Of a stretch of 49,373 nucleotides of DNA, positions 1-9,645 are shown in pieces. The notes under the pieces are model-generated. The model worked only from the letters and a program-made list of their open reading frames with translations, did no database searches and was not told the origin of the DNA. The first letter of the stretch is position 1. Each line of letters starts with the position of its first letter. The DNA is from an uncultured Porphyromonadaceae bacterium (GTDB taxonomy: Bacteria; Bacteroidota; Bacteroidia; Bacteroidales; Muribaculaceae): positions 1-49,373 of the forward strand of contig CAJKRG010000016.1 of the NCBI GenBank assembly GCA_905202215.1, written 5' to 3'. A program made the position numbers and the translations under genes.

Positions 1-92
1 CAAGAGCAATTAACCTACGCTCATTTCCAATAAATTACACTCTTTTCGTAACTTCATGAGGGCAAAAATACGAAATATAGTGGATAAATGCG

Positions 93-100
93 TATTTTTG
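93..100 (+). promoter_or_regulatory. Candidate -7 box (TAnnTTTG) for the GH92 gene
   Basis: TATTTTTG fits the Bacteroidota -7 consensus. No good TTTG -33 box lies 19-21 nt upstream, so this is a weak call. If real, transcription starts near 104, which excludes the longer start at 56 and supports translation from 113 or 125. Confidence 0.4.
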
Positions 101-124
101 CGTGTGAAACCTATGACATTCATC

Positions 125-2365
125 ATGAAAAAGACGCTTGCAATCATATTTTCGCTTTCTCTGGCATGCTCGGCGCCCGCAGCCTCATTGCTGGACTACG
201 TTGAGCCTCGCATAGGCACAGATTACAGTGCTTCGGCCACGGCGGGTCTCTTCGGGAAGGGCACGGAAGAGCTCGGTCAGGTCATTCCGGCTGTGCTTGA
301 GCCTAACGGCATGAACTTCTGGACGCCGCAGACCCGCGACACCGAGCGGAAGTGTGTGTCGCCATACTATTACTACGATGACATGTTCCAGGGATTCCGC
401 AATTCGCACTGGATAAACGGCGGATGCACGCAGGATTATGGATCGGTGACCGTTATGGCGCTTAGTGGAACACTGCGTACTTCGCCTGTGGCCCGAGCCT
501 CGCGCATGGACCGTAGCACAGAAGAGTCGCATCCCGATTATTACTCTGTATATCTGCCTGATGAGAGTGTGACTGCCGAAATGACGGCCACCTCGCGCTC
601 GGCGATTTTCCGTTTCACCTACGACCGTGCCGGAAAAGGATTCATTGTCGTGAATCCGAACAGCGACGAGGCTCAGGGCTCCGTGACCGTAGATGTGGCG
701 GCAAGACGTATTACTGCCCGCAATCCGGTGCATCGTATCTATCAGGGCAAGGGCGAGGAGGCCGGTTTTGCCGGATATTATGTGCTCGAATGGCCTGAGA
801 ATGTGAAAGTGACCGGTTATGGCGTTTTTGAGGGCGACAGTGTATGTCCCGGCGTTTCGTCGGCCGACTCGGTTGCCGGTCTGGGCGCATATATAGAGTT
901 TGATGTGGCCGCAGGCGAGACCGTTATGGCGCGGGCGGCCTCATCGTTTACATCTTTCGCCGGTGCCTTTGCCAATCTAAGGGCTGAAATGCCTGCATGG
1001 GATTTCGACGGAGCACGCAGACGTCTTTCGGATATATGGCTGAAGCACCTCGGCAAAATCAGGGTAGAGGGTGGTTCAGATACCGACATGATAAAATTCT
1101 ACAGTGCCTTGTACCGATGTTCTTTCCTCCCTCATGCCACTAATGATGCCGATGGCTCCTATCCTTCGTTTGCCGGTGGAAAAGAAATTATAAAGGCGCC
1201 CGCAGGACATGACTACTACGATGATTTCAGCCTGTGGGATACTTACCGCGCCCTTCACCCTCTTCTGCTTATCCTTGAGCCGGAGCGCTCGGCCGACATG
1301 ATGCAGTCGTTGGTATGCAAATATGAACAAGGCGGCTGGATGCCGATTTTTCCCTGTTGGAACAGCTATACGGCGGCTATGATAGGCGACCATGTCGCCT
1401 CTGTCGTGGCCGATGCCTATGTGAAGGGTGTGCGTGGTTTCGATGTTGAGACGGCATATGCCGGACTCCGCCGGAATGCGTTCGAGAGTCCAGCCGACTC
1501 GACCGACTATCGCGACGGCAAGGGACGCCGTGCGCTCGGTTCATATATGAAATACGGATATCTGCCGCTGGAAGATACGGTGCCGTATGCCTATCACAAG
1601 CGCGAGCAGGTGTCGCGCACACTTGAGTATGCATACGATGACTATGCGCTTTCCGTCCTTGCCGAAGCGCTGGGCCACAAAGACGACGCAAAGGTCTTGC
1701 AGGCGCGTTCGCAGAACTACCGCAATGTGATAGACCCGTCAACCGGCTATGCCCGTGGCCGCCATGCCGACGGCTCATGGCAGGAGAATTTCAATCCGTT
1801 CACTTTCAACAAGGCAATTACCGAGGGTGCTCCGTGCCATTATACGTGGTATGTACCCCACGACCGCGCCGGGCTCATCGAGGCGATGGGCGGACGTGAT
1901 ATTTTCGCTGCCAAGCTCGACTCGATGTTCACTTCGGGCCGCTACTGGCATGGCAACGAACCATGTCATCAGGTGGCATGGATGTTCAACGACGCCGGCG
2001 AGCCCGGGAAAACGCGTCGCTATGTGCGCGCAGTCATGGACAGAGAATATCAAGCAGTCCCCGGAGGTCTGTCGGGCAACGATGATGCCGGCCAGATGTC
2101 GGCATGGTATGTTTTTGCCGCCATGGGCTTCTATCCCGTCTGCCCCGGCACGACAGAATATTCGCTCGGACTCCCGCTCTTCGACCGCGTGGAGATATCC
2201 CTCGACAACGGCCGCACATTCACCCTCGCCGTGAAGCGTGCCTCTACCGACGAATTCAAGGTAAAATCGCTCAAACTCAACGGCCGACGCCACAAAAAGC
2301 TCACCATCGACCACGCTGACATCCTCGCCGGAGGCACCCTCGAGTTTGTTGTCGGCGGGAAGTGA
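125..2365 (+). CDS. GH92 family alpha-mannosidase, secreted
   Basis: This is a glycoside hydrolase of family 92, the calcium-dependent exo-acting alpha-mannosidases that gut Bacteroidota use on N-glycans and yeast mannan. The start at 125 gives a clean signal peptide (MKKTLAIIFSLSLACSAPA), so export to the periplasm or cell surface is expected. Upstream in-frame ATGs at 56 and 113 are less likely, because 56 precedes the candidate promoter. The protein of about 746 residues matches full GH92 length. Family hallmarks are visible: WDTYR near residue 371, and the strongly conserved GNDDAGQMSAWYVF segment near residue 650 followed by GFYPVCPG. The linkage specificity cannot be read from sequence. 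The downstream gene encodes an outer-membrane receptor-like protein on the same strand with its own promoter, so co-transcription is not required. No susD homologue is in view, so this is not a complete polysaccharide utilisation locus. Confidence 0.92.
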   Translation: MKKTLAIIFSLSLACSAPAASLLDYVEPRIGTDYSASATAGLFGKGTEELGQVIPAVLEPNGMNFWTPQTRDTERKCVSPYYYYDDMFQGFRNSHWINGGCTQDYGSVTVMALSGTLRTSPVARASRMDRSTEESHPDYYSVYLPDESVTAEMTATSRSAIFRFTYDRAGKGFIVVNPNSDEAQGSVTVDVAARRITARNPVHRIYQGKGEEAGFAGYYVLEWPENVKVTGYGVFEGDSVCPGVSSADSVAGLGAYIEFDVAAGETVMARAASSFTSFAGAFANLRAEMPAWDFDGARRRLSDIWLKHLGKIRVEGGSDTDMIKFYSALYRCSFLPHATNDADGSYPSFAGGKEIIKAPAGHDYYDDFSLWDTYRALHPLLLILEPERSADMMQSLVCKYEQGGWMPIFPCWNSYTAAMIGDHVASVVADAYVKGVRGFDVETAYAGLRRNAFESPADSTDYRDGKGRRALGSYMKYGYLPLEDTVPYAYHKREQVSRTLEYAYDDYALSVLAEALGHKDDAKVLQARSQNYRNVIDPSTGYARGRHADGSWQENFNPFTFNKAITEGAPCHYTWYVPHDRAGLIEAMGGRDIFAAKLDSMFTSGRYWHGNEPCHQVAWMFNDAGEPGKTRRYVRAVMDREYQAVPGGLSGNDDAGQMSAWYVFAAMGFYPVCPGTTEYSLGLPLFDRVEISLDNGRTFTLAVKRASTDEFKVKSLKLNGRRHKKLTIDHADILAGGTLEFVVGGK

Positions 2366-2406
2366 ATTTCGGACAGTTTTTTATTTGTTCAAAACTATTA
2401 AAACAG

Positions 2407-2438
2407 TTTGCAGATATGGTGGAAAAGGTATATCTTTG
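2407..2438 (+). promoter_or_regulatory. Bacteroidota-type promoter for the large outer-membrane protein
   Basis: TTTG at 2407-2410, a 20-nt spacer, and TATCTTTG at 2431-2438 match the Bacteroidota -33/-7 consensus exactly. The expected transcription start is about 2442, giving a leader of roughly 40 nt before the ATG at 2481. Confidence 0.8.
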
Positions 2439-2480
2439 CGCAGAACAAATCCTTATCTATTTTATCTTAAAACTATATCT

Positions 2481-5387
2481 ATGAAAAAACTGTTTCTGTC
2501 ACTTATCCTTGCGATGCTACTGCCTTGCGCTTTGGGCGCGGAGAATACGCTCATGCTGTCGGGCCGCGTGAAGGAAGCGCTCAACAAGACCGATCTTACG
2601 CAGGCCCGCGTGTTGCTCTACGACTCGGTCGGCAATGTGTGCGATACCATCCGGGCCAACCAGGGCCTCACGTACCGCAACATGCAGCTCGATACTCTGT
2701 CGTTTTTCTATTTTTCGGTTCCGAGAGTGGATTCCACTTATGTGTTCGATGTAATATGCGAAGACTATAAGACCGCTACCATCAGCTACGATGTGAAGAA
2801 CGTGGGTCGCCGCGAGAACTACCGCAATATACCGGTCATATACCTCGAGCGCGCACCCCGCCAGCTCAAGGAACTGACCGTGACTTCCACGAAAATCAAA
2901 TTCTACAACAAAGGCGACACGGTGGTGTATAACGCCGAAGCATTCCAGCTTGCCGAGGGCTCGATGCTCGACGCTCTCATAGCACAGTTGCCGGGTGTGG
3001 AACTGAACAACGACGGACAGATAAAAGTGAACGGCGAGTTTGTGGAGTCGCTGCTGCTCAACGGCAAGGAGTTCCTCGACGGCAACAATAATCTGATGCT
3101 CGAGAACATCGGGGCATATACCGTGAAAAACATAGAGGTGTACGAAGGACAGAAAAAACTTGCGAAGATGCAGGGCGACATGACTGCTCCAAAAGTACTG
3201 ACGATGGACGTGCGCCTCAAACGCGAGTACAGCATGGGCTGGCTCATCAATGCTCAGGGCGGCTATGGCACCGAGGACAGATATATGGGCAAACTGTTCG
3301 CTTCGTGGTTCAACGCTACATCGCGTGTTACTTTTCTTGGCAATCTCAATAATCTCAACGATAACCGTCAGCCGGGCCGAAACGACACATGGACGCCCGA
3401 GATGATGCCGTCGGGCACCAAAGAATACCGCATGGCGGCCGTGAACTACAACAGCGAGAATCCCGAGGGCTCGCGCTCGGCGCAGGGCGACTTCATATTC
3501 CGGCAGAGCGTCGACAACAGACGCCGCACATCGGACCGCACCAACTTCCTTCCCGGTGGCGATACCTATGAAAACTCGTTCAGCAACAGCCATACAAGGG
3601 AAACCGCTCTTCAGACGAATCATTCGTATTATAACCGGGCAAACGATAAGTTTGGTTTCGGAGCAGGAATCAGCGGCTCGTACACGCATTTCAAAAATTC
3701 GCAGTCGGACCTCTCGGCCTCGTTCAACAATGATCCCGGCACCATTACTCCCGAAATTCTCGATGCCCTTTACTCCGACGGTTCGGCCGAACTGCTGGAA
3801 AGCGTTATAAACCGTGCCAAAACACGTACTGACGGCTGGCGTAAACATCTCAACGGCTCATTCAACCCCTATCTGTCGTTCAAGATACCTCGTACCGGCG
3901 ACCGCCTGCTTGCCGATTTCAGCATCCGTTACAGTTCCGACAAAGAAGAACTATGGCGCGACTACGACATCAACTATGGCCGAAATACCGCTGATGCCGT
4001 AAAACGCCGTCAGTACCTCGACAATGCACCCAACCACAGCCTGGGCATGAGCGGTACTCTGAGGTACAGCACCAATATAGCCAATAAATGCTATACGTCG
4101 TTGTCGTATACATATGCTTTTTCCGACAACGTGAAGGATTCATACATGTATGCCCTCGATCATCTGGCCGACATGGGCGTGTATGGTGTTGTGCCGGGTC
4201 ACTGTCTCGAGGCCTTCGATCCGGACAACAGCTATACTTCGCGTGTTCTGGAAAACAGGCATACCGTCGGATTGAGAATGAATTATTACGAAGAGATCGG
4301 CAGCAACAGCATGCTTGCGGTGAATTTTAACCCGAATCTGGCATTCGTGCACCGCAAACTCGACTATTGGCGCGCCAACCGCTCCTACGGTCTTTCGACC
4401 GACAACACCACTCTGACCTTAAGCACCATATGGGACGCTATGGTCGAATACTATTTCGGCCGCAAAGGCGAGGGCCGCGAGCGCCGGTACAGGAATGCCA
4501 TCCGATACAGCTACCGAATATCGCCCACTCTTCCCGACATGGTGGATATGGTCGATGTGGTGAACGATGCCGACCCGCTCAACATTTATCTGGGTAATCC
4601 CGACCTCAAGGTGCAGAACGCCCACCGCCATCTGATGCGATGGAGCTATACTCCACATTCGCACACGTTCACCAACATTCTGTATCTTGGATTCAACCAC
4701 ACTGACAACGCCCTTACCCGAGGTTATACCTACGACACCTCGACAGGCGTGCGCTATAACCGCATGTACAACGTCAGCGGCAACACCATGAAGGCCGTCA
4801 CCAACGAGCTGCGCTGGCAGTTCGGCGCGACAAAGCAGTTCACGCTCAGTTCAGAGTCGGATTTCAACCTCTCCACCTATTCCGACATGATAGGCGTGAA
4901 TATGGAGGAACCCGAGCATACCAAGGTAAAGCACCGTTCGATGAGCGAAAAGATGAAATTCATGTGGCAGTTCGGCGCTCACAGTCTGCAGGTGCGCTGC
5001 GATCTTACCAACCGGCACACCACATCCACACAGCCCGACTTCGATAATCTGAACGCCAATCACCTGAACTACGGCATATCGGGGCTGTTCAAACTCCCGG
5101 CCGGATTTGCCATAAACACCGATTTCACCTGCTACACCCGGCGCGGCTACGGAGTGGACTATCTCGACACCACCGACCCGGTGTGGAACGCACGCCTGTC
5201 GTACTGCCCGCCGCGCAACAGCCGCTGGGTGTTCATGATCGACGGTTTCGATCTGCTGCACAAGCTGTCGAATGTAAACTACGCCGTCACCGCGAACGGC
5301 CGTACTGTCAGCTACACCAACGCGTTGCCGCGGTACATCCTATTTTCGTTCCAGTACCGCCTGAACATTCAGCCCAAAAAACGGTAG
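2481..5387 (+). CDS. Large outer-membrane beta-barrel protein, TonB-receptor-like
   Basis: This is a 968-residue exported protein. The ATG at 2481 begins a signal peptide (MKKLFLSLILAMLLPCALGA); the open frame extends back to 2346 but that part precedes the promoter. An N-terminal carboxypeptidase-regulatory-like/beta-sandwich region (about residues 20-120) is followed by a plug-like segment (about 140-230, with LDALIAQLPGVELNNDGQIK and a VNGE/LLLNGKEF pair typical of TonB plugs). The remaining 700 residues are rich in aromatic-alternating strands of a large beta-barrel. It resembles the outer membrane beta-barrel family (OMP_b-brl type) annotated widely in Bacteroidota. The ligand is unknown. 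It converges with the hydrolase gene on the other strand, with only 5 bp between the two stops. Confidence 0.8.
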   Translation: MKKLFLSLILAMLLPCALGAENTLMLSGRVKEALNKTDLTQARVLLYDSVGNVCDTIRANQGLTYRNMQLDTLSFFYFSVPRVDSTYVFDVICEDYKTATISYDVKNVGRRENYRNIPVIYLERAPRQLKELTVTSTKIKFYNKGDTVVYNAEAFQLAEGSMLDALIAQLPGVELNNDGQIKVNGEFVESLLLNGKEFLDGNNNLMLENIGAYTVKNIEVYEGQKKLAKMQGDMTAPKVLTMDVRLKREYSMGWLINAQGGYGTEDRYMGKLFASWFNATSRVTFLGNLNNLNDNRQPGRNDTWTPEMMPSGTKEYRMAAVNYNSENPEGSRSAQGDFIFRQSVDNRRRTSDRTNFLPGGDTYENSFSNSHTRETALQTNHSYYNRANDKFGFGAGISGSYTHFKNSQSDLSASFNNDPGTITPEILDALYSDGSAELLESVINRAKTRTDGWRKHLNGSFNPYLSFKIPRTGDRLLADFSIRYSSDKEELWRDYDINYGRNTADAVKRRQYLDNAPNHSLGMSGTLRYSTNIANKCYTSLSYTYAFSDNVKDSYMYALDHLADMGVYGVVPGHCLEAFDPDNSYTSRVLENRHTVGLRMNYYEEIGSNSMLAVNFNPNLAFVHRKLDYWRANRSYGLSTDNTTLTLSTIWDAMVEYYFGRKGEGRERRYRNAIRYSYRISPTLPDMVDMVDVVNDADPLNIYLGNPDLKVQNAHRHLMRWSYTPHSHTFTNILYLGFNHTDNALTRGYTYDTSTGVRYNRMYNVSGNTMKAVTNELRWQFGATKQFTLSSESDFNLSTYSDMIGVNMEEPEHTKVKHRSMSEKMKFMWQFGAHSLQVRCDLTNRHTTSTQPDFDNLNANHLNYGISGLFKLPAGFAINTDFTCYTRRGYGVDYLDTTDPVWNARLSYCPPRNSRWVFMIDGFDLLHKLSNVNYAVTANGRTVSYTNALPRYILFSFQYRLNIQPKKR

Positions 5388-5392
5388 CGTGG

Positions 5393-6394
5393 TCAGGGAA
5401 TGAGCGAGAGTGCTCCCTCGATCTGTTCGTGTTCGCCTTCGAAGATGGTGAGGGAGACCGGGCCGTAGTGGCGTGTGAGGTGGATGTCGCGGCCGAGGAG
5501 CTTTTCGCCGCGTGTGAGATAGTCGGGATTGATGCGCTTTTCGAGCAGCGACAGCAGTAGATCTTTGGAAACGAGGTCGGGGTCGGTCTCGGCACAGCGG
5601 TATATTTCGCTGAGATCGGCGGTGCCGTATTTCAGTTCGCCCGCTATGCGGTTATAGAAATTCACTGAGTGCGATATGGGCACGCAGCCTATGTGGCCGT
5701 CGTGGATGCCGGCATATATTCTCAGTTCGGCTCCTTTCCGCACTTCTGCCGGAAAGGTTTTATAGAGGGGAGAGCGGCGTCGGGCCTCGTTTTCGTCGAT
5801 ACGTCCGTCGCTGCCGATAGCGGCCATGATGTGGTCGGCATAATTGAATCGGCGTCCTCGGGATTCCCAATACCAGGCGTTGAGATCGGAGATCGGCACC
5901 CATGCGTTGAATGATTTTATGGGCCGGTCTAGTTCCATGTATGCGGCAAGAGTGGCCAGGCCGCCCCCGGAGACACCTACGATATGGATTTGGTCGGAGT
6001 CTACATTCCCGTGTGCGATAGCATAATCGATAGCGTCGTCGATGTCGGCGAGCACAAGATCGCTTACCATGGCTTCGGGCCGGTTGTTGAAGCCGCGGAA
6101 GTGGGGGTGTATATAGTTCCAGTCGCGTGCTTCGATGTCTGCGGTCACAGGGTCTTTCTGGCTATAGCCTCCGCTCCATGTATGCAGGCTGACGATCAGC
6201 GGCTGAGGCTCGTCCGACGTGGTTTCCCTGAAATAAGCCGGCTGTATGGTGGAGTCCTTGCTTGAAGGAATGTCGACGATACGGAACGAATCGCTCCATT
6301 CCACCTTTTCGGTGCTGTCCCATTCAAATTCTTCTTCTGCCTGAGATGTCATGACGATAGCTGATAGTAATACTGCGATATATAAGCGTTTCAT
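5393..6394 (-). CDS. Secreted alpha/beta hydrolase (prolyl oligopeptidase/esterase type)
   Basis: The 333-residue protein has a short signal peptide (MKRLYIAVLLSAIVMTSQA) and an alpha/beta-hydrolase fold. The nucleophile elbow is visible as VGVSGGG near residue 145, preceded by a typical segment (DAIDYAIAHGNVDSDQIHIV). A later GIHDGH segment probably supplies an acid or histidine residue, though the exact triad is not certain from sequence alone. Such proteins act as carboxylesterases or peptidases in the periplasm or outside the cell. It is the last gene of the compact minus-strand run and starts 4 bp after the stop of the preceding outer-membrane protein, so it is probably co-transcribed and may serve the same substrate system as the TonB-dependent receptor two genes upstream. 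The substrate is not determinable. Confidence 0.75.
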   Translation of the reverse strand: MKRLYIAVLLSAIVMTSQAEEEFEWDSTEKVEWSDSFRIVDIPSSKDSTIQPAYFRETTSDEPQPLIVSLHTWSGGYSQKDPVTADIEARDWNYIHPHFRGFNNRPEAMVSDLVLADIDDAIDYAIAHGNVDSDQIHIVGVSGGGLATLAAYMELDRPIKSFNAWVPISDLNAWYWESRGRRFNYADHIMAAIGSDGRIDENEARRRSPLYKTFPAEVRKGAELRIYAGIHDGHIGCVPISHSVNFYNRIAGELKYGTADLSEIYRCAETDPDLVSKDLLLSLLEKRINPDYLTRGEKLLGRDIHLTRHYGPVSLTIFEGEHEQIEGALSLIP

Positions 6395-6398
6395 GGTT

Positions 6399-6974
6399 TC
6401 AGAATTCGAGGCCGAGGCGGAGGGTGGGCTTTATTTCGACTCCGTGGTAACTTCCGGTGACTTCACCGACAATAATGCCGCCTCCCGGGGCCATGATGTG
6501 TTCATACACTGGATAACGGCGCCCGAAGAAAGTCGCTCCGATGGCGAAGTTTATGGCTGTAGTTCGCCCCCAGTTGAATCGATATCCGATTGCTGGTGAA
6601 AAGTATAGACCGGCTCCGCGTGTGAAGTTTGCGCCTAATTTCATGTCGGCGAATGGTGTGAATTTTCCGAACTTCAGATCGGCACGAGCGTCGGCAAATA
6701 CGGGAAATATGCGTTTGGGGCGTCTGTCATCGGGCGCAAGCACGGTCTCATAGCCTATTCCGCCGCCTATAAAGAGCCAGTTATTGAATTGATATCCATG
6801 TGTAGTGGAGCCTCCCAGCCAGACATATGAGTCGGTCGCACCGCCGTATAGACTTATGTCGAGATTGAATGTGGCGCTACAGTCTACGAATCCGCGGTAG
6901 CCTCGTTCGGGCTGGCGGCCGTTACAGATCAGACAGAGTGTCAGAAACAGAAAGGAGAGAAGTTTTCGTGTCAT
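6399..6974 (-). CDS. Small outer-membrane beta-barrel protein of unknown function
   Basis: A 191-residue protein with a signal peptide (MTRKLLSFLFLTLCLICNG) and a sequence dominated by alternating hydrophobic/polar strands rich in Gly, Tyr and Phe. It ends in Phe (LRLGLEF), the usual C-terminal signature of outer-membrane barrels. Length and pattern fit an 8-stranded OmpX/OmpW-like barrel. No more specific family is recognised. Its ATG overlaps the stop of the upstream TonB-dependent receptor by one base (TGATG), so translational coupling is likely and the two may work together at the outer membrane. Confidence 0.7.
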   Translation of the reverse strand: MTRKLLSFLFLTLCLICNGRQPERGYRGFVDCSATFNLDISLYGGATDSYVWLGGSTTHGYQFNNWLFIGGGIGYETVLAPDDRRPKRIFPVFADARADLKFGKFTPFADMKLGANFTRGAGLYFSPAIGYRFNWGRTTAINFAIGATFFGRRYPVYEHIMAPGGGIIVGEVTGSYHGVEIKPTLRLGLEF

Positions 6975-9391
6975 CAGAATTCGAGGGACAGGCGCACGTT
7001 AAACTGGCGCCGCGTTAGGTAATTTGGTACGGCATACTGGATGTCGTTGATGTCGGTGACCCAGTAATAGCTGCTGACATTGCTGATGTCGAGGAGATTG
7101 AATACGTCTAGACCCAGCCATATGCTCTTGAAATGACGCAGAAATCCCTGTCGGGGCTCACCTTCGGCGCGGGGGGAGAGTAGGGCATATTGTAATCCGA
7201 TGTCGAGGCGTTTATAGGCCGGTGCGCGGAAATATCCCTTGTCGAAACTGCCGCGTGGAGCCGAGAATGGCAGCCCGTCGTTGAGGATGCCGCGGAGATT
7301 GAATTTCAGCTTGGGAAATTTCGGGAAATAGTCGGTAAAAAATAGTGCGAGGCTGTAGCGGCGGTCGTTGGGGCGTGGCACGTTCACTCCGTTGAGTTTC
7401 TCGTTCGATTTCATGAGCGAGAAGCTGATCCAAGAGTCGGAACCGGGTACGAACTGGCCGAAAAGCTTGAAGTCGATACCTGCGGCATATCCGCTGGTAA
7501 GATTGCGGCCGGCGTAGACAAGCTTGAGGTTGTCGACCTCGTAGGGTATAAGATTTCCGAGGGCCTTGTAGTATGCCTCGCCCGAGATCTTGAACGGACG
7601 GTTGAAAGCACGGAATGTATAATCGACACCGAATATGAGCTGAAAGGAGCGCTGCGATTTTATGTCGGAGTTAAGCCCGATGACGACGTTTCCGTCGGCA
7701 TCCGCAGCCGGAAGCCTGAATTCCTTGAAGAAGGGCGACTGATAGTACAGTCCTGTGGCGAAGCGCAGTGCGAGGCGGGGATTGCGCGCAGGCACGAAGC
7801 CGACACTTGCACGCGGGCTTATGAGCGTTTCCTTGTTGAAATCCCAGTATGACAGACGCAGGCCTGCATTGATATTGAAATAACCAGCGCCGGTCTCGAG
7901 GCGGTAGGTGTCGTTGACATATGCTGCGAAGCGGTTGGTCGAAAGGTCGTTGTGCGAACTGAGATTGTATATTACTTTCACTGCATCCGGATCGGCCGGA
8001 AGAGAGAAGCCAGCTGAATCGCGGAGTTCCCATTCGCGCGAGCGGTCGTAGAGTGTTTCGTGCTTGAAGTCGATTCCGTAATTCAGGTTATGGCGGTGCA
8101 GGCCGGTAGCACCTTTGAGGGCTATGTTGAATACCGATGCTTTGAAACGGTTGCGGGCATGTTCGTGATAGCGGCCAACGCCAAGCTCGCCGCCTATACC
8201 GCCGCTGTCGCCCGAGCCTGATGTTCCGGCCTGGTCGAGCCAGTATTCTCCCGATATATCGTAGCTTACAAGTTCGTTTGTGAAGAATCCTCCGGCCTGC
8301 AGGGCGAATTCGGCTTTTTTCGACGGCCTGAACATGAGAGTTGCGGCTCCGAAGTATGTCTCGAAGCGGTCTTTTTCCATGCCGTCGAAATATACCGTAA
8401 ATTCTTTGGCGTCGGTCGAAGTGCCGAATTTTGTACTGCGGTTGTGGGGAATGAATTTATAGTTGTTGACGGCGACATTGCCTAATAGCGAGACCGACCA
8501 CTTCTCGCCGAGTTTCAGATTCATGCTTGTCTGATAGTCGAAGAAGCGGGGATCGTACTCCCCCTTGTCGTCGAGCGAGCCGAGAAGCGACGAATTCTGT
8601 TTATAGCGGATGCCGTGCAGCTGCGAGAATATCTTCGAACTTGTTCCGACAGCCGCCGAGGCACCCATGAGCGAGGCCGATACCGAGCCTTCGAAAGCCT
8701 CGGGCTGACGGTATGTGATGTCGAGTACGGAGCTCATGCGGTCGGCATACTGGGCCGGAAAGCCGCCAGTAGAGAAGCCGATGGCGCCGACCATATCGGG
8801 GTTGACAATGCTCAGACCTTCCTGCTGTCCCGACGATATGAGTTGGGGACGATAGACCTCGATTCCGTTTATATATACGCTGTTTTCGTCGTAAGAACCT
8901 CCGCGCACGCTGTACTGGCTGCTCATTTCGTTGCTTGAACTTACACCGGCCATGGTGCTGATAAGGGCCTCGACACTGCCGCCGGTCACGTCGGGCGCGA
9001 GGCGGTAGTTGCCGTTGTCGATCTTCTGCATGCCCGAAGTCTGCTTCTGATAGTCGGTGACTTCGACTCCTCCGAGAGCATAGCTGGCCGGAGTCATTTT
9101 GACGTTGACGGTCACTTCACCCGAAGCGTCGATGAGACGCCGTTTACTTTCCTCGAAACCTATGCAGGTGAAAACCACGCGTATGGTGTCGGCTTCGGGT
9201 GCGGTAAGCGTGTATTTGCCTCCGGCGCCGGTAATAGTGCCGATGGCAGTACCCTGCACTTTGACGGTGACGAATTCGAGTCCTTCGTTCTGGTCATCGG
9301 TCACAATGCCGCTGATCTTCACCGGGCCTTTGGCCGCAGTGGTGAAAATTACGAGCAGAGATATGATGATAAAGATGGTATATCGCTTCAT
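6974..9391 (-). CDS. TonB-dependent receptor with carboxypeptidase-like N-terminal domain
   Basis: This outer-membrane active transporter of about 805 residues is energised by TonB-ExbBD. The start at 9391 gives a signal peptide (MKRYTIFIIISLLVIFTTA); an ATG six codons earlier (9409) is also possible. The long open frame running back to 9550 covers the preceding small gene and is rejected. After the signal comes a carboxypeptidase-regulatory-like domain (KISGIVTDDQNEGLEFVTV, about residues 27-105), then a plug domain with the SVRGGSYDENSVYINGIEV segment (about 145-235), then a 22-strand-type barrel ending RLSLEF. It follows a 72-residue gene by 35 bp. The substrate is unknown; no SusD-like partner is present, which argues against a classic glycan PUL and leaves metals, cofactors or peptides as options. 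Confidence 0.88.
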   Translation of the reverse strand: MKRYTIFIIISLLVIFTTAAKGPVKISGIVTDDQNEGLEFVTVKVQGTAIGTITGAGGKYTLTAPEADTIRVVFTCIGFEESKRRLIDASGEVTVNVKMTPASYALGGVEVTDYQKQTSGMQKIDNGNYRLAPDVTGGSVEALISTMAGVSSSNEMSSQYSVRGGSYDENSVYINGIEVYRPQLISSGQQEGLSIVNPDMVGAIGFSTGGFPAQYADRMSSVLDITYRQPEAFEGSVSASLMGASAAVGTSSKIFSQLHGIRYKQNSSLLGSLDDKGEYDPRFFDYQTSMNLKLGEKWSVSLLGNVAVNNYKFIPHNRSTKFGTSTDAKEFTVYFDGMEKDRFETYFGAATLMFRPSKKAEFALQAGGFFTNELVSYDISGEYWLDQAGTSGSGDSGGIGGELGVGRYHEHARNRFKASVFNIALKGATGLHRHNLNYGIDFKHETLYDRSREWELRDSAGFSLPADPDAVKVIYNLSSHNDLSTNRFAAYVNDTYRLETGAGYFNINAGLRLSYWDFNKETLISPRASVGFVPARNPRLALRFATGLYYQSPFFKEFRLPAADADGNVVIGLNSDIKSQRSFQLIFGVDYTFRAFNRPFKISGEAYYKALGNLIPYEVDNLKLVYAGRNLTSGYAAGIDFKLFGQFVPGSDSWISFSLMKSNEKLNGVNVPRPNDRRYSLALFFTDYFPKFPKLKFNLRGILNDGLPFSAPRGSFDKGYFRAPAYKRLDIGLQYALLSPRAEGEPRQGFLRHFKSIWLGLDVFNLLDISNVSSYYWVTDINDIQYAVPNYLTRRQFNVRLSLEF

Positions 9392-9426
9392 TATTCTTTT
9401 AACGGACATACCGTCAAAAAATTGCC

Positions 9427-9645
9427 TTATGGCAGCAGTTCGACCAGTGGCTGACTGCGCATGCCGTCGGGAAACGATATACGGACGGTGCCTCCGTGAT
9501 AAGGTGTGGCGGCTGTCTCGCGTTCGAAAGGAGTGATGGCTATGTGCCACTGTCCGTCGCTGTCGGGTTCGGCCTCTACGATCGAGAGCGGATATGTCTT
9601 ACCGAGATATTCGACGCGCCGGCCGAGCATGCGGACCGGGTTCAT
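9427..9645 (-). CDS. Small conserved-looking protein, function unknown
   Basis: A 72-residue protein without signal peptide or membrane segment. Its ATG overlaps the stop of the DUF4296 gene by 4 bp (ATGA-type), and the sequence is well composed with beta-strand character (VEYLGKTYPLSIVEAEPDSDGQWHIAI), so it is probably a real coding region and not a shadow. I do not recognise a family. It lies between the lipoprotein gene and the TonB-dependent receptor and is likely in the same transcript. Confidence 0.6.
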   Translation of the reverse strand: MNPVRMLGRRVEYLGKTYPLSIVEAEPDSDGQWHIAITPFERETAATPYHGGTVRISFPDGMRSQPLVELLP